Source: JBDRGC01 sp043818215 (GTDB lineage Bacteria > Chloroflexota > Anaerolineae > Anaerolineales > UBA11858). From it: a stretch of 10,679 bases of DNA. Shown in pieces: positions 6,905-10,679 of the stretch; the stretch's first letter is position 1; each line of letters starts with the position of its first letter. The notes under the pieces were generated by a model that ran no database searches, had not been told where the DNA came from, and saw only the letters and a program-made list of their open reading frames with translations. The position numbers and the translations under genes were made by a program. The stretch is from contig JBDRGC010000446.1 in NCBI GenBank assembly GCA_043818215.1, positions 1-10,679 of the forward strand. Direction: 5' to 3'.

Positions 6905-7630
6905 TTACGAGTCGGCCAGTCTCTGCTCTAAAAAAGAGAGCATCTCGTCTGCCAACTCGATCACAGGTTGGGTATCCGGGACATCCATAATCCATGATGT
7001 GTCGTACAAAGCACGGCTGCGGGATTCCAAACCTCGATTGAGCGCTCTCCCCCATTGTTCTGGCACCTGGCCAGTCCGGATATATTCACGGCTAAAAATC
7101 TGGAGCATGCCTCCATGTGTTGTTGGGAGTTCAGTGTCGGACTTCATAAAGACGAGTGCTTTGGCAACCAGTTCAGCAGCGGTATAAGCACCTACAATTG
7201 CAAGCTCATAATCACCCCTGTCAAAAGCGTGTTTCGCTTGATCAAGATATCTATCAGCCTTGCGACAAAGACCGTCAGCTTCCATCCGACGCAAGTCAAC
7301 TTCATTCATGGTATAGATCTCCTGTCCCTGGTTGATAGCACTATAGAGCAAATAAGAACGAGGTTGAAACAAATCACTCAAAGAATAAGTCAATTGGGCT
7401 ACCTGTTCACCCCACTCGACACTGGCTTCCCAGGCCGCTTGAGCCGTATATTCCTGGATTTCCCTAAACGGCATGGCACTAAAAACCATCACATCGACAT
7501 CGCTATCGAGTCGTGCCCGGTCTTGTGCGACACTGCCAAACAGCAGAATGCGCCCTACCGACGGGCCAGCAGGGCTTTCGAGCAAGCGAGCAGCAAAATC
7601 AACTGCTGCCTTGTGTTTTGTATCGTCCAA
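6905..7630 (-). CDS. Fused nucleotidyltransferase (MNT)-HEPN domain protein
   Basis: One 241-residue protein joins two domains that are usually separate toxin-antitoxin genes. Residues 1-105 are a minimal nucleotidyltransferase with GS (32-33) and SDVD (43-46), the metal-binding signature; the third acidic residue is not obvious in VAQLTY. Residues 113-238 are a HEPN domain with typical YTAAELVAKALVF and THGG segments. The HEPN RNase motif R-x4-6-H is not seen: after R204/R206 comes ALYDTS with no histidine. I prefer the TTG start at 7630 because AAGGTG lies 6 nt before it and a good promoter lies just upstream; an ATG at 7684 would add 18 residues without family resemblance and overlap DUF58. 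The gene looks more AT-rich than its neighbours and converges on MoxR, which suggests insertion. It could be a self-contained toxin-antitoxin-like or regulatory enzyme. Confidence 0.85.
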   Translation of the reverse strand: MDDTKHKAAVDFAARLLESPAGPSVGRILLFGSVAQDRARLDSDVDVMVFSAMPFREIQEYTAQAAWEASVEWGEQVAQLTYSLSDLFQPRSYLLYSAINQGQEIYTMNEVDLRRMEADGLCRKADRYLDQAKHAFDRGDYELAIVGAYTAAELVAKALVFMKSDTELPTTHGGMLQIFSREYIRTGQVPEQWGRALNRGLESRSRALYDTSWIMDVPDTQPVIELADEMLSFLEQRLADS

Positions 7631-7636
7631 GTCAAT

Positions 7637-7642
7637 CACCTT
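7637..7642 (-). promoter_or_regulatory. Shine-Dalgarno deciding the TTG start of the MNT-HEPN gene
   Basis: On the minus strand AAGGTG is followed after 6 nt by TTG (7630-7628). This is the best ribosome site near the 5' end; neither the ATG at 7684 nor the GTG at 7639 has one comparable. Confidence 0.5.
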
Positions 7643-7648
7643 GATTGG

Positions 7649-7677
7649 ATTGTAGCATGAGCAGTATTGAACGTCAA
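7649..7677 (-). promoter_or_regulatory. Sigma70-like promoter of the MNT-HEPN gene
   Basis: On the minus strand TTGACG (7677-7672), a 17-nt spacer and TACAAT (7654-7649) match the consensus in 5/6 and 5/6 positions at optimal spacing. Transcription would begin near 7642, leaving a leader of about 12 nt before the TTG start. The promoter overlaps the first codons of DUF58 on the other strand. Confidence 0.55.
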
Positions 7678-8667
7678 AGCACACAATTTCTCTTCGATGA
7701 AGCCTTCCTCCGCAAGCTCGAACGCCTGAGCGTGATGTCGCGGCGGACCATGTCGGGGCAGTTGCAGGGGGAGCGGCGCAGCACGAAGCGCGGCCAGTCA
7801 GTGGAGTTTGCCGATTTCCGGCCCTATTCCCCCGGCGACGATTTCCGGCGCATCGACTGGAACGCCTATGCTCGACTGGAAAAATTCTTTCTCAAGCTTT
7901 TCGTCGAGGAAGAAGATCTGACCGTCCACATTTTGGTAGATGCCAGCCGCTCGATGGATTGGGGTCAGCCTAACAAGCTGGAATACACTCTACGGGCCGC
8001 GGGCGCGCTGGGTTATATTGCGTTGGCGGGGTTGGATCGAGTCACGGTGACGGTGTTGGGAAGGGGAGAGGGGGGGAAGGGGAGAAGGGGAGAAAGGGAG
8101 AGTGGAGGGATAGATTACTTTGCCCCCCATCGAGGCAAGCAATCAGCGAACGCCTTGTTTACGTTTTTAGAAAATCTGAGAAACCTAGAATTTATAAACG
8201 AGAAATCATCCAATCTCCAATCTCCAATCTCCAATCAACTCCGATCCTACGCTGCCCGCGCCCAAAGCCCCGGCCCCCTCATCCTGATTTCAGACTTATT
8301 CGAACCACCCACCACTAATCTACCAATTACCAATTTACCAATAACCAATTTACCAATTTACCAGTCTCTCAACACCCTGGCTTCCAAAGGCTTCGAAGTT
8401 ACCCTGCTCCATACCCTCTCCCCCGATGAAGTAGACCCCGATCTGACTGGAGATCTCAAGCTGCTCGACTGCGAAACTCATGCCGAAATCGAAATCACCG
8501 CCGATTACGATCTGCTGCAACGTTACCGAACAGGTCTTTCGGAATGGCAAGCTGAATTCCGCCATTTTTGCGGCGCCCGTGGCATGCACTACGTCCCGGT
8601 GGAAACGAGTGTACCGCTGGATGAGTTGTTGTTCGCGTGGATGAGACGATATTCAGTGATAAAGTGA
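7657..8667 (+). CDS. DUF58 domain protein with low-complexity insertions
   Basis: A 336-residue protein of the DUF58 family, the standard partner of MoxR ATPases. It shows the hallmark YSPGDDFRRIDWNAYAR (57-73) and a VWA-like metal site DASRSM (95-100). ISDLFEP (211-217) and LASKGFEVTLLHTLSPDEVDP mark later conserved strands. Three loops are filled by repeats: Gly/Arg/Glu (135-149), SNLQSPISN (185-193) and three NLPI repeats (220-236). All stay in frame and fall between conserved strands. The ATG at 7657 is chosen because it gives the usual N-terminus; an in-frame TTG lies 12 nt upstream. No convincing Shine-Dalgarno precedes it, perhaps because the minus-strand gene was inserted here. It probably acts in the cytoplasm with MoxR. 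Confidence 0.93.
   Translation: MSSIERQSTQFLFDEAFLRKLERLSVMSRRTMSGQLQGERRSTKRGQSVEFADFRPYSPGDDFRRIDWNAYARLEKFFLKLFVEEEDLTVHILVDASRSMDWGQPNKLEYTLRAAGALGYIALAGLDRVTVTVLGRGEGGKGRRGERESGGIDYFAPHRGKQSANALFTFLENLRNLEFINEKSSNLQSPISNQLRSYAARAQSPGPLILISDLFEPPTTNLPITNLPITNLPIYQSLNTLASKGFEVTLLHTLSPDEVDPDLTGDLKLLDCETHAEIEITADYDLLQRYRTGLSEWQAEFRHFCGARGMHYVPVETSVPLDELLFAWMRRYSVIK
8058..8102 (+). repeat. 45-nt all-purine G-rich tract in DUF58
   Basis: Positions 8058-8102 contain only A and G, with G-runs of three to seven separated by two to four bases, which fits a G-quadruplex pattern. It encodes the Gly/Arg/Glu/Lys loop at residues 135-149 of DUF58. Confidence 0.85.
8210..8237 (+). repeat. CCAATCT x4 tandem repeat in DUF58
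   Basis: Three perfect 7-bp CCAATCT units (8210-8230) and a fourth ending in A (8231-8237). Because three units span 21 bp the frame is preserved; the encoded residues are about 185-194 of DUF58. Confidence 0.9.
8314..8363 (+). repeat. In-frame CCAATTTA-family repeat in DUF58
   Basis: After ACTAATCTA the units from 8323 are CCAATTA, CCAATTTA, CCAATAA, CCAATTTA, CCAATTTA and CCA: lengths 7, 8, 7, 8, 8. Each 7+8 pair is 15 bp, exactly five codons, and gives the peptide repeat TNLPI. It is the same word as the array at 19-178. Confidence 0.92.
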
Positions 8668-8725
8668 ATAGTGGGCAGTAATCAGGGAGTAGTGAGCAAT
8701 GAACAGAAACCACAACTGATGACTG
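8655..8725 (+). repeat. Degenerate AGTGA-type short tandem repeat at the DUF58 stop
   Basis: Words of seven or eight bases around AGTGAT, AGTGAA, AGTGGG, AGTAAT, AGTGAG and AATGAA follow one another from the last DUF58 codons into the spacer. The TGA stop at 8665-8667 lies inside this stretch. Confidence 0.45.
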
Positions 8726-8739
8726 ACCACCGAGCGAGA

Positions 8740-8837
8740 AAGGTGCGACGCACTTACAATCAGTGCTAAAAAGTTCGATTTGGCCCGATTTGACGCTGGT
8801 TGAATACATTTTAATGACAAAAAGTGCGTCGCACCTT
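8740..8837. repeat. MITE-like element with 16-bp perfect terminal inverted repeats
   Basis: AAGGTGCGACGCACTT (8740-8755) and its exact complement AAGTGCGTCGCACCTT (8822-8837) bound a 98-bp non-coding element. Each arm is itself a palindrome (GTGCG-A-CGCAC and GTGCG-T-CGCAC). The interior of 66 bp is AT-richer and codes for nothing. No clear target duplication flanks it. It fills most of the DUF58-BatA spacer and could act as a hairpin in the transcript. Confidence 0.85.
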
Positions 8838-8882
8838 GACTCTTTTCCTTAACTTAATGACATTGACTGGCAACTAACGACT

Positions 8883-10679
8883 ATGTCTTTCCTCACCCCC
8901 CTGGCCTTCACCCTGGCAATTGCCTTCCCCATCATCATCGCCATGTACCTGCTCAAGCTGCGCCGTACCGAGCAGGTGGTTTCGAGCACCTATCTCTGGC
9001 AGCGCATGGTGCGGGATGTGGAGGCCAACGCACCCTGGCAGCGGTTACGGCGCAATCTATTACTGCTCCTGCAGCTCCTGTTCTTGATTGCAGTGATTTT
9101 TGCATTGGCGCGGCCTTTCATTTGGGTCGAGGGCAGCAGCGGCGCGGCGACTATCTTAATCGTGGATATTTCTGCCAGCATGGCTGCTACAGACGTCACC
9201 CCTAACCGCCTTGAAGCAGCCAAAGACCAGGCCCGCCTGATCATCTCCAACCTGCCCGAGGAGACCCGCACCACCCTGATCGCCGCCGGGGAAGGGGCGC
9301 GGGTTTTGGTCTCATCCAGCACCGACAGGCGTCAGATTCTTCAGGCACTCGAAAGTCTGCGAGTACAGCCCGTCAGCAGCGACCTGACCAGCGCCCTGGA
9401 ACTGGCATCAGCCATTGCCGCTCGCCAGCCGGATTCAGAGATTGTGGTTTTATCAGACGGGCGGGTGACTCTCCCGGAGAGACTGGCGATTCAGGGCCGC
9501 ATCCGCTATCTCCCCATCGGAGAGAGCGGGTACAACCAGGCCCTCACCTTGCTGACCCTGGAATCGTCACCCCAAAGAGAAATGCTGACCGCCTTCGTGC
9601 AAATCGCCAACTACGCCGATGAAGTTGTCCAACGGCGATTGACTCTGAGTGCAGATGGGCGTCTACTAGACGCTCACGACCTGGAAATTCCCGCCCGCGG
9701 GCAGATTTCGGTCATCAGTGAAATCATCCCATCTGAAACTGAAGTGTTAGAAGCCGCTCTGACTGAAGGAGATGATCTCATCCTCGATGACCGCGCCTGG
9801 GCCGTGCAGCGAGTTTCCGGTAATCGAAGTATCACCCTGGTCAGTTCAGGCAATCGCTTCCTGGAGACGGCCTTGGGGTTGCTGCCAGGAGTTGAAACGA
9901 CAGTGGTAGGATTGGAAGATTGGAAAGACGGAAGTTTGGAAACCAATCAACCAACCCAATTAACCATCTTCGACAGCTTTACTCTCACCTCCACCCTCCC
10001 AACCGGCAACATCCTCTTCATCGGCCCTCTCGCAAGCACCGACATTTTCTCCGTGACCGGGGGCATCGAGGCTCCCATCCCGCGCCCCGCCAAAGATGAC
10101 GATTCTTTGCTGGCTCATGTTGATCTGAGTCAGGTCAGCATTTTGGATTCAGCCCGCATCCCGCTGCCCGATTGGGCGCGCCCGGTCATCGTGGATGAAG
10201 CAACCGGATTTCCCCTGCTCTTTGCTGGCGAAATCCCAGGACAGCGGATTGCCGTTTTTGCATTCGACCCACGCCGCTCTGACTTGCCTTTGCAACCCGC
10301 TTACCCCATTTTGATCGCTAACCTGACCAACTGGCTGCTCCCCGCCCAGATCGGGGATATCCCCGCCCAGATCGATCCTGGGGATGTTTTGACTTTCACA
10401 CCCCCGCCAGAAGTCGAAAGCCTGACGATCATCCGCCCCGATGGGACCAGCACCCAACTTGACATTCGAGAAGGGCGCGCCATTTTTGGGGATACGGGGC
10501 AGGTTGGGGTTTTTCTTGTAGATTGGAAGGTTGGTAGGCTGGGATTTGCGGTGAATCTCTCGAATCCCCAAGAATCGGATATTCAACCGGTTGAGAGCTT
10601 GCCGTTGTTCGAGAATATGGCAACCTCGGATAATGGACAGTTGCAGCAAGCCCGGCACGAATTCTGGCGGCCACTGGCA
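8883..10679 (+). CDS. BatA-type membrane VWA protein (3' end outside window)
   Basis: An open frame of 599 codons runs from the ATG at 8883 to the window edge with no stop. It begins with the BatA/aerotolerance N-terminal module: one helix at about 3-23, the segment RTEQVVSSTYLW (28-39), and a second helix at about 57-78. A VWA domain follows, with metal site DISAS (95-99). A long region after it includes repeat-derived stretches at 343-360 and around 547-554. The last visible residues, RHEFWRPLA, are what precedes a final membrane helix in this family, so perhaps only a short C-terminus is missing. No Shine-Dalgarno is evident before 8883. As a membrane VWA protein it is the likely client of the MoxR-DUF58 pair. 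Role inferred from context and domains. Confidence 0.88.
   Translation, partial: MSFLTPLAFTLAIAFPIIIAMYLLKLRRTEQVVSSTYLWQRMVRDVEANAPWQRLRRNLLLLLQLLFLIAVIFALARPFIWVEGSSGAATILIVDISASMAATDVTPNRLEAAKDQARLIISNLPEETRTTLIAAGEGARVLVSSSTDRRQILQALESLRVQPVSSDLTSALELASAIAARQPDSEIVVLSDGRVTLPERLAIQGRIRYLPIGESGYNQALTLLTLESSPQREMLTAFVQIANYADEVVQRRLTLSADGRLLDAHDLEIPARGQISVISEIIPSETEVLEAALTEGDDLILDDRAWAVQRVSGNRSITLVSSGNRFLETALGLLPGVETTVVGLEDWKDGSLETNQPTQLTIFDSFTLTSTLPTGNILFIGPLASTDIFSVTGGIEAPIPRPAKDDDSLLAHVDLSQVSILDSARIPLPDWARPVIVDEATGFPLLFAGEIPGQRIAVFAFDPRRSDLPLQPAYPILIANLTNWLLPAQIGDIPAQIDPGDVLTFTPPPEVESLTIIRPDGTSTQLDIREGRAIFGDTGQVGVFLVDWKVGRLGFAVNLSNPQESDIQPVESLPLFENMATSDNGQLQQARHEFWRPLA
9909..9966. repeat. 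Both-orientation repeat patch inside the BatA-type gene
   Basis: GGATTGGAAGATTGGAA (from 9909) is followed by ACCAATCAACCAACCCAATT (9942-9961), so the word family appears in both orientations and can fold: GATTGG (9918-9923) with CCAATC (9943-9948) and ATTGG (9911-9915) with CCAAT (9956-9960). It encodes about residues 343-360 (GLEDWKDGSLETNQPTQL). Confidence 0.7.
10521..10544 (-). repeat. Three degenerate reverse 8-bp words in the BatA-type gene
   Basis: GATTGGAA, GGTTGGTA and GGCTGGGA follow each other exactly. On the minus strand they read as CC-containing words of the same family as the 5' array. They encode DWKVGRLG. Confidence 0.5.

Noticed and set aside
7645..7659. TTG at 7645 as the DUF58 start
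   Set aside because: The ATG at 7657 gives the normal family N-terminus and the TTG has no better ribosome site.
7055..7660. Plus-strand open frame of about 200 codons
   Set aside because: It lies antisense to the MNT-HEPN gene, has no domain resemblance, and the minus strand shows clear family motifs.
8883..8885. Frameshift or pseudogene in the VWA gene, given its repeat patches
   Set aside because: The frame was read codon by codon to the window end and stays open, with family motifs on both sides of the patches.
10149..10658. Minus-strand open frame of about 169 codons
   Set aside because: The plus strand is a continuous BatA-type VWA gene with recognisable motifs; the minus frame has none.

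Overview
The window looks like part of a genome from the Chloroflexota, most likely Anaerolineae. This rests on the gene set (a MoxR/DUF58/BatA-type VWA cluster led by an ABC exporter), the moderately GC-rich coding style, and the many short repeat words scattered through spacers and genes. It is an inference from style, with no marker gene behind it.

Layout: 1-200 is a tandem array of an 8-bp word ending just before a gene. 201-2680 is a tightly coupled ABC exporter pair (ATPase, then an ABC-2 permease with an extra C-terminal domain). 2681-3043 is a spacer holding two palindromic repeat elements. 3044-5282 holds a membrane-anchored coiled-coil protein of the kind found beside MoxR/VWA genes, followed 10 nt later by a small lipoprotein of unknown function. 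5283-5740 is a gene-free, repeat-rich spacer. 5741-6736 is a MoxR AAA+ ATPase. 6905-7630 on the minus strand is a fused nucleotidyltransferase-HEPN protein. 7657-8667 is a DUF58 protein. 8668-8882 is a spacer with a MITE-like inverted repeat. 8883 to the window end is a BatA-type membrane VWA protein whose 3' end lies outside the window.

How the genes fit together: MoxR ATPases with DUF58 and VWA membrane proteins form a known chaperone/metal-insertion style module at the membrane. The coiled-coil protein and the ABC exporter are plausible partners because all lie on one strand in series. The exact substrate cannot be read from sequence. The MNT-HEPN gene breaks the usual MoxR-DUF58 adjacency on the opposite strand and appears to have its own promoter inside the first codons of DUF58, so it looks like a later insertion.

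The most unusual feature is the repeat ecology. One 7-8 bp word family (CCAATTTA and variants, both orientations) forms the 5' array and also lies inside the coding sequences of the coiled-coil, DUF58 and BatA-type genes, where it stays in frame and encodes loop peptides such as TNLPI. DUF58 carries three different low-complexity insertions.
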